From Plakobranchus ocellatus (taxonomy: Eukaryota > Mollusca > Gastropoda > Plakobranchidae), in assembly GCA_019648995.1 (NCBI GenBank), contig BLXT01002238.1, forward strand, positions 593,807-647,707: DNA of 53,901 nt, given 5' to 3'. Made by a program: the position numbers and the translations under genes. The notes below the pieces were generated by a model that did not search any database, was not told where the DNA came from, and saw nothing but the letters and a program-made list of their open reading frames with translations. Below, one piece after another: positions 33,160 through 46,000 of the stretch; the stretch's first letter is position 1, and every line of letters starts with the position of its first letter.

Positions 33160-36100
33160 CTCTTGCGAGGTTTTTTAAAGCGAGTCGTTAAAAGGAGTGT
33201 TGTAAAAACTTGGTAGGGCTCTCGTTCTTTTTAGCTTGCCGGCAAAAAAAAAAAAAAAATATCAGTATGGGAAAAAAAAATTCTGGGCATTATTGTCTCC
33301 TAAGTGATGAGAAAAAGGAATCACAGAATAATTAATAAACGATATCGACATCACACTAATCTTTCCTGATAAGAAAATCTAACCCTTACCTGTGCAATGT
33401 ATAGGACTGCTCTTGTCACTATTTTTTTTATTTTATTCATTCCGTGATTAAAAAGAAAAAAAAAAAGTAAGAAAGAAAGAAATGTCAACTCTCAAATCAA
33501 ATAGAAGTTGACATGCATGGGATAGAGAAAGTTTGTCGGGTGCTTCAGGCGGGATAATGGATAATATACATATATCTAATAGTAAAATTGAGTACAAAGA
33601 TACACCTTACCCTTTTTAATCAAGTGCTTACATATGTATGCATCCACGAAGTTAGACATTTATTCTTACATGTATTTTGAGCTCATCATTATGTTACCGT
33701 GATCGTGTGATGGACAGGGAAAGATAAAATCGCACAAAATTCCAGGCACAGATCAAAGTTATCAAATAGGGCTGTGCTCACAAAAATAAATGCGGTAACA
33801 TAAGTTCAGCGGCAGTGATTTTTCGGGCATAACCAGTTGGAAACTTGGCAGGTGGACCTGAAGCTGTAGTGGTTTTTGTATTGTTTTGCATCATTTTAAG
33901 TATCGGTCCCTAATCGTATTGAGAATTGTGTAATTTTAGAGAAAAAGAAGAATAAATGACTAAGACTTTAATATTCAAATAAAAAAAGCTATAACCAGAA
34001 CTGACGGTTGGATTTGAAGGCAAAAAATAAAAGAGTAAAAAAAAGACAAGCATACAGAAGCTGAGCGATCGCGTGTTCCAGGTGCAACTGTGATTGCTGC
34101 CTATAAATGTTAACAGCACTATTACAATAAAATCGTGGAGTTCGGAGTTTTGCCGCTTCAGCCATGATCTAGAGCTCGAAATTTCGAAGAAAGTAGATGA
34201 TTGTGTGGCTTAGTGTCTGGCGCAACCTTTTTCTTCATCTTATTTTAAAATAAAAAGCGTGGAAATTGTTGTTCGTGTTTTCCATAACTAACTGAATAGG
34301 CCTATAGTTGTTATCTTTAAAAAAGAAAAAAAATCAAAATTGCATCTTCGACACTTCACGGTCTTGCACGCAAGAGTGAACACAAATGGAAGGCCTAGAA
34401 GTAATGGGTCTCTTGTAGGCCTAGTAAGTGTGACAAAGAAATCACACAGGCACAAGTTAGCATCTTTTAAATTCCGGCGGGGTCTTATACAAAAAACAAA
34501 TTATGAATAGGTGTACCGGTGATCGGAGGTTAAAGCTAAGTAAACATGAGGAAAGTAACGATAGAAAATCATGCAGTGTAAAAAATTTATGTCCAAGGCA
34601 AGAAAAAATATAGTAAAAAAGAAAAGATGTGTCGGTAAATAAGGTTTTCACCACAGACAACACAGACACCCACTGCATGTATTTTATTACATAAGTAAAC
34701 CTATGCCATCTCGGGTGGTTTATCCGGCTTTATGGATATAAATGGGGTAGCTAAAATCACTATTCGGGAAATCTAAACACACAATAACTATCAATTCCAT
34801 AATTCAAAGGATGCATTGACACCTGAGAGTTTATTACAACAACAACAACAACAAATATATCATATATACATATATATAAAGAAAAAAAAATATATATAAT
34901 ATATTATACACATTGTATATAGTTCAAGAAGTCATAGCTGAGCTAAAATGGACAAATAAAGAAGGGGTTTTGACCCTATTGTACTTTTCCTAAGATGTTT
35001 TTTTATTTGCCCTTTCTAGCGTTTTTTTTTTTTTTTTTTTTTTTTGTTCTTTTTGGTCATGTGTGTAGTAATCTCCGTTTGGCAAACTGGTGACAATGCA
35101 TTAAATTTACCGTGATGTTATTTAGTCAGTGGAAAAGGCCTACTTTTCCACCCATCTAGTGTAATTCTAAAAAGGCCAAGAACTACAGAGGAGTTTCGAA
35201 AAAATGCATTACTTCACTTACTACACATAAAGAAGTTGCTTGTCTTGTTAATGTTATGAACACTTTTGATATAGTACCTTCAATTGATTCATTCTCATGC
35301 AAAAAAAATTAACGATTAAATGTTTAACATAATACAACCAGCAAGGGCTTAAAGAACTGTTTGGCAAAAAAAAAATCTATTGACTAGGACTACGAAAAGA
35401 TTAATTTGATAAAGTTGAAATGATTTTTGAAACAGGAATTTACGTTTGATGAATACTTTTCTTTTTTTAATTGATTGGTTATACTTGTGGACTTGCTGTT
35501 GTTGGTGGTGGTTTTTTTCCCCTTTTTTGCTTATACTCATATTGCGATCGTGACAGGCAACATCTCTGATAATGATATCTCAGAATCGTACACAATATAG
35601 TAAAAGATTAATACTGCTTGGCTTGCTTGCAACTTATATAATCAAATTCGTCACCACGGAGTTATTGTAAAATATGTTTCACGCGAAAACCTTTATGAAT
35701 TTAATCATTTACCAATGAAGTCGACAGGGTGACATGTTTTTACATATAATCTTTGTTGTTCGAAGGTGTTATCAGTTTCAAGTTAATGGTTGTATTCTTT
35801 TACTAGTTTATATTAATTTCCCTTAATTACCTTAGCTTCTTGGAGTTCTTTAAACCATTAAATTATTTGTTTCTAGGAATGCAGTATTTTTATATTTTTC
35901 TTACTTTTTTTGCAGACGCATATATCATTAATCTATCAGAAGTTGCTATATTCATTTGGAACAAGAAGTATGATTTTCAGACAGGCAAATACCCTCTCTT
36001 CATAAACTGTCTCTTCAACTTTCAGCTCAACCAAGTTATTCAGCGTCAATACATACAAATTAAATTCAGTTTAAAAAGATTATAAATAAGACAAAATGTA

Positions 36101-36360
36101 TTTGCGAATACATGATTGTATGTTACACGGCAAAAAAAAACAAAAAAAAACAAACTGGGTTTTTTTTGTCAAATGGGCTCATTTTTTAAATGTTAAAATT
36201 ATTTTTGTATTTTTACCTTTTTTATTTCATTCATGCCGATCTTACAAAAAAAAGTGTGTGTGTGTGTGTGTGTGTGTTTGTGTGCTAAAATTGTGAACCA
36301 ACAACCATACTAATATTAGTTTATTTAATGAGATAACATTGTATTATAAAATGAACGGGA
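33160..36360. other. Upstream intergenic AT-rich region
   Basis: No gene recognised. It contains poly-T (35018-35046) and AT-rich microsatellite (34855-34920). Confidence 0.5.
36254..36277. repeat. (GT)n microsatellite
   Basis: About 12 GT units. Confidence 0.95.
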
Positions 36361-36447
36361 TTGCGCCCTTTTAAAAGAAGAGCAAGAGTTGACGTGTTGT
36401 GCCTAACGGTATTTTTATTGTTTTTTTTAAATCATAAGTTTTTAAAA

Positions 36448-36749
36448 ATGATAAGATTGCCTACTTTAACGTTTATGATTGTACTTATCAGTCATTGTTC
36501 TACATGGTTGTTGTCACCATTATTTGGATTTTATTACACTCATCAATCGAAATTTTTACATGGTTATAATAATTGTCACCACCATTTTGAATTTGAAGGT
36601 AAGAATTACTAATATTATCTAATCGTACTTCTACTCAGCTGGAAAAAAAAAAAGTTCCACAAGGACCAAATCAATTTAGAGGCTCTTAGTGTCAAATCTG
36701 ATAGTGTGATTTTTTTTTCTTTTTACAACAGAAGTAGAAAATACCCAAG
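36448..36749 (+). CDS. Speculative signal-peptide exon plus 18-nt microexon, unidentified
   Basis: The ATG at 36448 opens MIRLPTLTFMIVLISHCSTW, a hydrophobic signal-peptide-like start (an in-frame ATG also exists at 36361). It then runs to ...HHHFEFE plus one base at a strong GAAG|GTAAGA donor (exon ends 36598). A pyrimidine tract and ACAACAG acceptor precede an 18-nt block (36732-36749, encoding EVENTQ across the junction), followed by a good AAG|GTATGT donor. Phase is kept. No homology is recognised and no downstream exon is certain; this may be chance in AT-rich DNA. Confidence 0.25.
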
Positions 36750-36754
36750 GTATG

Positions 36755-37740
36755 TCAAAATTAAATAATCAGAAAAAATCTCTTTCTCCAATAAAAATGT
36801 TCATTGAAAGTCTAATCCACATGGCTTCAGGATTGATACAAAGAGGTTTCCAAAACTGTCATTTAAAATTTCATGAAAATTGATTCTTAGAAAATGAAGG
36901 AGGAAATACTAAGAACTGCATATTTTCAAGTTTGCTTTTTTTTTTTGTTGTTTTGTTTTTTGTTTTTTTTTTTGTTTTTCTTCACGAGTTAATAAAAACA
37001 TTATTTTCAACATCAAATAGCTGAAACTTAAACTGAAATGCATTTATTAATCAGCTAACATTAATCTAGTAAAATATTGACAAGTCGGGTGCGCCTACTG
37101 CCTCATAAATTTGGACTTGTTTTTGTCAAGTTCATAATAGTTGAGCAGGATAAGAGCATTACCTACTAAGCACAGAACCTATGCCAATGAACAGCGCTGA
37201 ATCGCTGTTTGTTGGCGTAGGCTCTCGAAAACGCCATGCCTTTGCGAATGTCAAAGAAGAACAATATTTGCCCAGTTTAAGTAACGGACTTATCCTGCAG
37301 CACCAATCTCACTTAACTCTAGAGAAACTATTAAAATCTTGGAGATATGCTGTCTCTGCTGCGGTTCGTGAATGACACGTTCTATTTCATTTTTTAAAAT
37401 GCACTTACTTTAAATATCCCTGATGGCTAAGATGTCAATGAAAAATTTGATTGGAACAGAGTTGTTGAGGTCCACAATATTCTGCATAGGCTCAGGTTTG
37501 GCCTCAGGTTATTCCTATTCCCTAAGTTATGACGATTTTTTTTTAATCTGGCAAGGCCCAACATGCTTCAGACACTGTGCCTCTGTGTACCCACCCACTG
37601 CATCCTCACAATGCCAACAATAAGAACACGTCTATATGAGCTTTCAGGTGATCTATTCACCATTCTTTACTGATCGCGGTCCTTCTTTCAGCCTTTTTGA
37701 TATAGTAAGCAAAAATGTATCACTAATTCCTGATGCACCC
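36755..37740. other. AT-rich intergenic DNA
   Basis: T-runs (36935-36980) and unremarkable sequence; no gene seen. Confidence 0.5.
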
Positions 37741-37744
37741 CTGT

Positions 37745-37985
37745 GAGATTTCTAGATGTGCACAAGACGGCTCTCACTAAGTACCCACTAGAGTTAATTT
37801 GGTCTGGTTTGGCTTGGTTTTTGTATATAGCCAATCCACAACAAGGTGATCTCAGACTTCCAGGCCCTCCGTCAGACCAGAGGGCCGGTGGTGGGGCTCG
37901 AACCCTCGACAGAAGGGTCCCTGCAGATCTTAGGACGGACTCACTAGCCACTGTGCTTAACATATTCATGTCTAACTGACGTTGT
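37745..37985 (-). mobile_element. tRNA-derived SINE, copy 3
   Basis: On the minus strand, a degraded box A (TGGCTAGTGAG) and a box B GGTTCGAGCCC (37894-37904). The shared body follows: AAGTCTGAGATCACCTTG, TTGGCTATATACAAAAACC, ending AATTAACTCTAG. Opposite orientation to copies 1 and 2. Confidence 0.8.
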
Positions 37986-38206
37986 TGATACAACTTTACA
38001 ACTTCGTCCTGCACATTGATCTTATCCTTATCTCACTATACGGTAGCTCACTGAGAAGATGCGCTCTCCTTTATGAGGCACAGTTCAGTTGTAAGGGATT
38101 CATGTAAGACATTGAGCTTTGATAGAAGAAAGTTTTTGTAAGGTTCAATGATCTAACGATAAAAAAAAATCCTACTTTGTTATCTTGGTATTTAAAGCAA
38201 ATGTTA

Positions 38207-38208
<2 letters not shown>

Positions 38209-38270
<62 letters not shown>

Positions 38271-38320
38271 NNNNNNNNNNNNNNNNNNNNNNNNTGTTGT
38301 TGTTGTTGTTGTTGTTGTTA
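38209..38320. repeat. (ATT)n, N gap, (TGT)n
   Basis: An (ATT)n run to 38270, 24 N (38271-38294), then (TGT)n. The assembly probably broke in the microsatellite. Confidence 0.95.
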
Positions 38321-38324
38321 CGTA

Positions 38325-38963
38325 ATTAATTTGAATGAAGACCATGTTCAGAACAAGGAAACTTTATATAAATCTAAAAATTCACTAACATCGGCGGTCT
38401 ATCTCCCAGCTATCTCGAACGATCTCTCAAAAATTCTTTTACTAGTTTTACACCCACCGCCTGCAGCTTCTAGAAAATAATGATTATAAAACACCCAGTT
38501 AATAAGGTCAACATTACACAAACAACCCATGCCAGAAAAGACAGGAAGTAACCGGCTTATGTAATCAAGGTTAGCTAAAAAAAACTTACCTGTCAAATAT
38601 TTTTTTTCATCACCTCCCTAATCCGAAAAAAATCCTCGGAAATTTCTAATGGGGTCTGTAGGTTACAATCTAGCAATTTCCTGTAAACAATGTTTACATT
38701 TGCGGAAGGTTCTAGTAGTATCTAAAGCTTATTGGGTCTCAAGGTTACAATCTAACAACACTCCCGTAAACAATGTTTTCGCACCTTCGAAAACCTTCTA
38801 GAAAACCCTAAAAAGGTAACCACGCCTAAATAATAATAGCCCTATTAAACTAAAATAGGCTTAGCCGGGCCGACTATCGAACATGTCTGAATATTACAAG
38901 TAAACGAGATCAAAAGATCAGCCGCTCTTAGTCTTGATCTGGACTCAACTCGATTTCGTCACA
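38325..38963 (-). repeat. 3' LTR of Gmr1-like element
   Basis: Minus-strand start TGTGACGAAATCGAG (at 38963) follows a polypurine tract AATGGGGGCGAT (38964-38977). The outer half aligns with 43285-43640, sharing TTCACTAAC, GACAGAAAAG/GCCAGAAAAG, GTAATCAAGGTT and TTACAATCTA. It contains a partial internal duplication around CCTGTAAACAATG. The outer boundary is obscured by the microsatellite. Confidence 0.7.
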
Positions 38964-39389
38964 ATCGCCCCCATTTACGAATTTACAAAATTCACATAAA
39001 AGACAAATTGTCCGGCAAATATATCATTATGTTTCAGATGTTGTTACTAAACCTACCAAGATGTAGCTATATATTGAAGGTACATCAACCATCGATATTG
39101 ACCACACAAGCCTGTCACAATCAATAGACACACGTGCCATTCTCTTTACATTGTGTTATTAATACATGCATGAAAACCACTCATTGAAACAAAACTGATT
39201 ACACTGTACCACCATCAGGCAAAAGCAAAATACCCCTCTGAACAACAGGAGAGTTTTTTAAAACAGAGACTTATGTAACAGTTTCATTAACTAGCCGTAG
39301 TGAACATGTATGTAGTGACTAGTACATCTATCATCATATCAGTGAGGGCTTAGGTTACATTGGACGGTGTTACACATTGTAAGTTACAT

Positions 39390-39870
39390 AATTACTGAAC
39401 TCGACTTTAAAAATCTGCACCAACATTCTCAGTACTCTTAATGTATTCAACACCAAAAGTAAACCATTGTAAAGCAAAGCCCACCTCATTGTCGCAGGAA
39501 TTTCAAACTTAGCTGTATTCAAATACCACAAGGGACCATGGTCTTTGCAGAGTAAACCCTTTGCCTAAAGATACAATGCAAATTTTAAAAGTCCTAAACA
39601 ATAGCTAGAATTTCTCTCTATTTCCCCAAATATTTGCTCTCTCTATCTAACAACTTTTTACTGGCGCGTGCCACAGGTAATAGCGTGGCCTGGCTTCTCT
39701 GCACAAGAGTCGCACAGAGGCCACGATAAAAATTAATGCGTCCGTTGTGAGGACAAACCTAGAATCTATGTCGGGAAGGTGATCGACGGTCTAGACGTCA
39801 CTGCCACTTTTGATAAGCTCTTTCCTGAGCATCACCCCAAGTTACCAGTCCGGTTGCCCTTTACGCCCCC
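39390..39870 (-). pseudogene. Gypsy RNase H remnant
   Basis: Fragments across frames: GDAQERAYQ, KLLDRE-like LLDRESKY, REILAIV, FTLQ, a segment resembling RWAL, and ENVGADF near 39410. This is the RNase H order of gypsy elements. Many stops and frameshifts. Confidence 0.7.
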
Positions 39871-39939
39871 AACTAAATGTGCCGAAATTGCTGCATAGTT
39901 AGGATACAAATTCTTTGTATAACTAAGCTATATTAAAAA

Positions 39940-40870
39940 TGTACGAACCTCTTTCTTGGTCTTGGGTTTGCTGCAGCGCGAACCTTCTCCATGTTCTCGC
40001 TCTGAAGGCGGTTGCTTCCCCTCCAAACTGATGACCAAGGAAGTCGATCGTCCTTACCCCAAGCATGCACTTTGTTTTAAGTTCTGCTGCTCCCTCAGAG
40101 TCCTCCAGTGGTCTTCCCAGGCTGAGATATGGACCAAAAGGTCGTTACGTAGTCTATCACGTGGCTCATCCCTCCCATCAACATTTTCACGGCGCGGGTC
40201 AGGTTGCTCCCAAGTTCATTATCCCAAACGGCATTTTCAGGAATTCATAGTGACGGTCCATCGTCACAACGCCGTTCTCGGGATTTCTTCTTGATCAAAA
40301 GTTATCGGCCACTAACCCTTGCTCAGGTCTATCTTTAAGAAGTCTCCGCCATTCTCCATGCCTTGGAGCATGGGTTCAGTTTTAATAATTCAAACACGGC
40401 CAGCTTGATCAACCGCTAGTAATCAATACAAGACGCAAATAGAGCTCTATATCTTTTTACTGTAACGAACGGGGATGCGCAGGGAGAACTGCGCTTCCTG
40501 ATGATTCCTAAATTCTCCATCTAATCGAGATCGCACACAACACCATAGGATACTGGATACGGGCGTTTTGGCACAGGTGTCAGGGACATTAACTCGATAC
40601 AGTGCTCGTCCATTATTATCGAAGCAGGGCGGTCGCTGAAAATAAAGTAGAAAGAGCCTACCAGTACCAGCGCCCTAATTTCACGAAGTTCCTCCTTAGA
40701 AAGCTTATCACCAAACTTCGGATCCTTTAATGCCTTCTTGCTGCCGCAGTCACCAAGCTGCGGCAAGACTTCACAGTCACAGTCATCACATCCCATATCC
40801 TCGACGTCGTCCCACAGAACAGCCAGAATCGCTGCTGATATAGGGCCATGGCCCATCAGCGCTTCCTCAT
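39940..40870 (-). pseudogene. Gypsy reverse transcriptase remnant
   Basis: The linker frame 40521-40856 (LSKEELREIRALV, then VKPYP-like VPKRPYPVSYGVV) leads to FLKIDLSKG (about 40340), FDQEEIPRTAL, YEFLKMPFGIMN, MLMGGMSHVIDYV and TIDFLGHQFGGEA, ending KPKTKKEV near 39950. The catalytic YVDD reads YVTT here (about 40141-40152), so it is dead. Confidence 0.85.
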
Positions 40871-40939
40871 GTTTGCGTGGAAGATTTCTCCCTCAGGTTC
40901 ATGCGGTAATCATTAGCGCCAACATTCGCCGAAATGTCG

Positions 40940-42130
<1,191 letters not shown>

Positions 42131-42155
42131 GCTGATCAACTGGTCATGACCATCT

Positions 42156-42430
42156 CTACGCCGTGGGCTCCCGCAACAGTCTATTTAACGTCTCGCACGA
42201 GGCTTGAGCTTTGGTTATCGTCGCACCCACCACCACAGACATGTCAAGGTCCTCAGGGCGCCTCGCTCCTTCCATATTCCCAACGATGACATAATAGATG
42301 ACGTTAGGGATGCACAATGCCTTGACCTCTCCATACAGGTAGGAAGTTCTCACGTTGATCCCTGCCGTGACAACCAGCACCGCTGTGTTTCGTTCACAGG
42401 CTAACAGATAAATATATACCGTAGGCATTC
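42156..42430 (-). pseudogene. Gypsy aspartic protease remnant
   Basis: RTSYLYGEVKALCIPNVIY, then YVIVGNMEGARRPEDLD and ATITKAQAS match the C-terminal flap and linker of Gmr1-type proteases. The active-site DTG region (towards 42100) is degraded. Confidence 0.65.
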
Positions 42431-42439
42431 ATGAATTGA

Positions 42440-42990
42440 TATGAAAAGAAGAAATATCTCATGTTGTTGCAAGTCTACTTAGTCTCCGACAACTCGACCC
42501 ATCGGTTTAGATTCATCTTGATCCCAACTACATGTATAAACATTTGGGCACAATCACCTTTCTTCGGTTTACGAATTTGGAAACTGGTCCGACATCCATC
42601 CTTTGTTAAGTCATATCCCTTCATAAGTGCGTTCTTTACTTTGTTATAATCCAAGGCTTGGCCGGTCGGCCCGAGAGCTCGCCCAGTCATGAATGACTCA
42701 GTGAAGTCGTCCACTTTTGTCGAGGCCGCTGGCCATTTCTGCAAATCTCTCGAACCGCGTCAACCAGCTGTCCAAATTAGGCAGTTTTGGTAACTTGGCT
42801 TGAGTATATATCCAATAGTTGAACACGATTGAAGAAAAGTTTTTACGACAGCTTGAACGCATGATTTCCCCAGCTCCAGCTCTTTCTGCATTTTCTCGCT
42901 TCAGTTGAAATTCTCCCCCCTTTTCCCTTTCGCCTTCAGCGCGGCCTGTTTCGGCTACGCATTCATTATATTCAAATTCTTGTTTCAGAT
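42440..42990 (-). pseudogene. Gypsy gag (capsid) remnant
   Basis: A Glu/Lys/Arg-rich segment, then LPKLPNLDSWLTRFERFAE, TGRALG, DYNKVKNALMKGYDLTKDG and NLNRWVELSET. This pattern is typical of the capsid of this gypsy group. Frameshifted. Confidence 0.75.
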
Positions 42991-43284
42991 GATCTTCTCT
43001 CTTCTCACCTCAATATCCTAATAAGTCAGCCTGATGTACGATTTCTCTCTCTCAAAACCATGGCAATACCTGATGGCTAGCAATTCTTATCGATTAGATG
43101 TACTTTCGATCTTTGTCCTGGTCTATCTCTTCGGGTCACAAATATATCACGAATGACTCTGTGCTATTCAATTATAGATATAGCTGAACACCGCCTATGA
43201 CAATGAGGTCTTTTAAACAAACCAAAGAACAGATATCACTCCAAATCTTGCCCAAAATTGAACGAAAAGTTTTTTTTTTAATTA

Positions 43285-43640
43285 AATGAAGAACGATGTC
43301 AGAATGTCAACGTAAATTTCCAAAATTATACAGATCTACAATTTCACTAACTTGGGTACTCTCTTTCAGCGATCTACAGCTGCCAGGAAATACTAGTTAT
43401 GTAATACCCAGGCTAATCAGGTCAATATTACATAAAGAATCCATGACAGAAAAGTCTACAAATAAAAACTTTTGTAATCAAGGTTTACTACAATGAATTT
43501 ACCAGTCAAACACTCTCATTTATCACTTCCCTTATACGTAAACATCTCCCGAAGTCCCACAGGCTTATCACGTATATATGTTACAATCTAACTTCCTGTA
43601 AGACAATGTTCTGCAAAAGAGCCTGGGCAGGATCTCCAAG
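43285..43640 (-). repeat. 5' LTR remnant of Gmr1-like element
   Basis: Aligned with the 3' LTR. The homology stops at about 43640, where DIRS sequence begins. Confidence 0.65.
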
Positions 43641-43650
43641 AAATATTTAC

Positions 43651-44950
43651 TTAACTTAAAATTGAGTCTAGATGCAAATAAATCAATGGATGGGTAAAAT
43701 ACTTCCCCTTATGATTAATACATGCCATGCATGTGGTATTATCCGATTTTATGCTAATGTGAGAAGAATTTACATCATGGCATATAGCTTTCAATCCTAG
43801 AAATACAGCTTTCATTTCAAGAATGTTCATTTGGAGATTCTGTTCTTTTGTATTCCAGTTCCTCCCTGTTCTAACATTTTCTCTGACAGTCTCCCTTGAG
43901 ACTGAACGACTGTCTGTAGAGAAAACCACATCCGGGTCTCCACGAACCAGCTGAGTACAGTCATTTTGACTATTTTCGATCCACCAATCAATATTCTGTA
44001 AAGCTAAAATGACATAGTTTTGTTGAAGTTAAACTTCGATTTAGCCAACGCCTGATTTTTACAAGCCTCTTATGTTCTATAATGCAGCTTGCTATTCTCA
44101 ATCCCTGGAGTGTAGAAACCATAGACCCTACACGGCTACCTACTCTTGTCTGATGCAGATGGAGTCGGTTTGTTTAATTTCCATACATTTGTCAATAAAT
44201 TTTTTACCTCTTTGCCTCTCAAATTTTGCAGTCATAGAAACCGAGTCGATCTGGAGACCCATATGTTCGATTTTTTGAGAGGGCCGAAAAGCTGATTTGT
44301 CGTAGACAATTACAAAACCGAGATCCTGTATTAGGGCCATAGTGGTATAGTGTTTTCCTGACGTAGAGAAAAAGTGGAACTGAAAATGATAGTGTCATCA
44401 ATATATGCAGATATATGAATGTTTTGTTCACGAAGATGACTGATGGCCACTTACATAATCTTAGTACATAATCTTAGAGAACAATCCAGTCATTGAGGGA
44501 GAAGTAAATTGCAAGAGGCAACCGTCCCACAAAATACGTAGATAGCTTCTACTGTTGGCATTGATACTAACTTAATAGTATGCATCTGATAGATCTATGC
44601 TGCATATAAACCAGCCTGGTCGAATCATTTCTAAAACAGATTTCTTGTTTGAATCTTAATTTCACGAGATCTTGATTAGCATCGGCTAAATTGGTTATAA
44701 TTCTAATTTTACCTGATTTCTTCTACATGAAAAATGTTTGAAACAATATGGTCAGATAAGGCTCGTGCGGGTTTAATAATGCCTTAAGCGTGAAACTCGG
44801 AATTTCTGAAGAAATCATATGCCTGTCATTTCCTTCAAATTTGTAAGGACGAGGAATTCTCGCTTGACAAGGGCAATCATTAAATTCGATAGTCACGCCT
44901 GAAATCATATCTAACTCCGAGGATCATAAGTAATTTCTTCCCATTTATCA
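43651..44950 (-). pseudogene. DIRS-type reverse transcriptase and RNase H
   Basis: ISGVTIEFNDCP (RT N-terminus), SAYIDDTIIFSSTFS with intact YIDD (about 44391-44405), IQDLGFVIVYDKSAFRPSQ, MGLQIDSVSM, then RNase H: LQMNILEMKAVFLGLKA and ISIKSDNTTCMACINHKG. The segment MNILEMKAV...SDNTTCMAYINHKG-like is diagnostic of DIRS/Ngaro RNase H. Several stops. Confidence 0.8.
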
Positions 44951-44969
44951 ACAAAATGGCTGATGCTGC

Positions 44970-45960
44970 CACTAAACTTTACCTCGTCTTTTCCTAGTGA
45001 GAGTGTTTCTGGGTTTTGCTGAACTGTTTGCTCTGATATTTGGGTTTGGTCTGGGACTGGGCACACTGACGCTGATTCTGCCTTTGCTTTCCCGACCACC
45101 CGGATCCTGAATATTAAAAATATTAAATTTCTGTTTAAAGTGCCCAAGTTTCTGATGATATGCGTGGTATCTCCTTTGACGATTGTAGATCGAAGAATAT
45201 GGCTTGCTTGTAAAGCTTAGCAAGGGACCGCTCATTGCCTCGTTCAATTTTGCTTTTTTTCTCAAGTTTCTTAGCCAGAGATCTAGCTTTCCTCATTTCA
45301 GGCTTCGTTTGTGTTCTACGAGAGAAATTAAAATTCATATTAGCATTCCCAAAAAGCATGAGACAATCCATGGGTAGATCCCTTACAGTTGGACAGCTAC
45401 ATTTTTGGAAAGCCGCAATAAGCGGGAACATTTTTTTCAAGATAGGCTCTCTGAATAGTATTGCTTGTCATGTTTTTGGACCCTTGAGGAAAGCACACTC
45501 CAAAGTTCACTATTTAATGTGGGGCAAATCATCAATTCAGTGTTAGCCGGCCTGTGATAAGACTCAGAGAGTTTAATAATAGATTCCGAATCAGGAGGAC
45601 ATGTAAGCAGTTTGTTTAGCAGTTTAGCGAAGTCTGTCTTGGAAGAAACTACTGTAACTGTTTTCATTATTAGGCTACTCCTACAACGTTGCGGATCGTC
45701 TCCCCTGTCCGACAATAAATCAGAACCTGACGTTGATGACTGTCCTATCTCAACATGTGTCCGTCAAGGAACTAACGGTGCGATTAACGTCGTCGAGTTT
45801 ATCCCAGCACTCTTGCATTGTGCGGTTGTTGTGATTGGAGTCAATAGACTCGGTCGTATGATCACTGCCGTCAGTTTAGGGTTATTGCGCTCCTCCATAA
45901 CTGGAAAAGAGCAGTCAAGTGGATGATCACTGCCGTCAGATGTAGTTTTATACAAGTACA
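44970..45960 (-). pseudogene. DIRS-type gag-like ORF remnant
   Basis: Frames include VSSKTDFAKLLNKLLTC, KLSESYHRPANTELMICPTL, NSELWSVLSSRVQKHDKQ and DCLMLFGNANMNFNFSRR, then ISHFVDKWEEITYDP leading into RT. The pattern (PxN..LxxPxxNxEiW, LLGNA) is that of DIRS gag-like proteins. Confidence 0.65.
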
Positions 45961-46000
45961 CTCCCCCTTAACTGGAAAAGAGCAGTCAAGTTTGTTCAGA

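Larger units (their letters stand above)
43651..46000 (-). mobile_element. DIRS-like (tyrosine-recombinase type) retrotransposon, truncated
   Basis: gag-like, RT and RNase H modules of DIRS type lie on the minus strand. The tyrosine recombinase expected downstream of RNase H is absent because the element stops at the gypsy LTR. Outer repeats were not identified. Confidence 0.75.
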
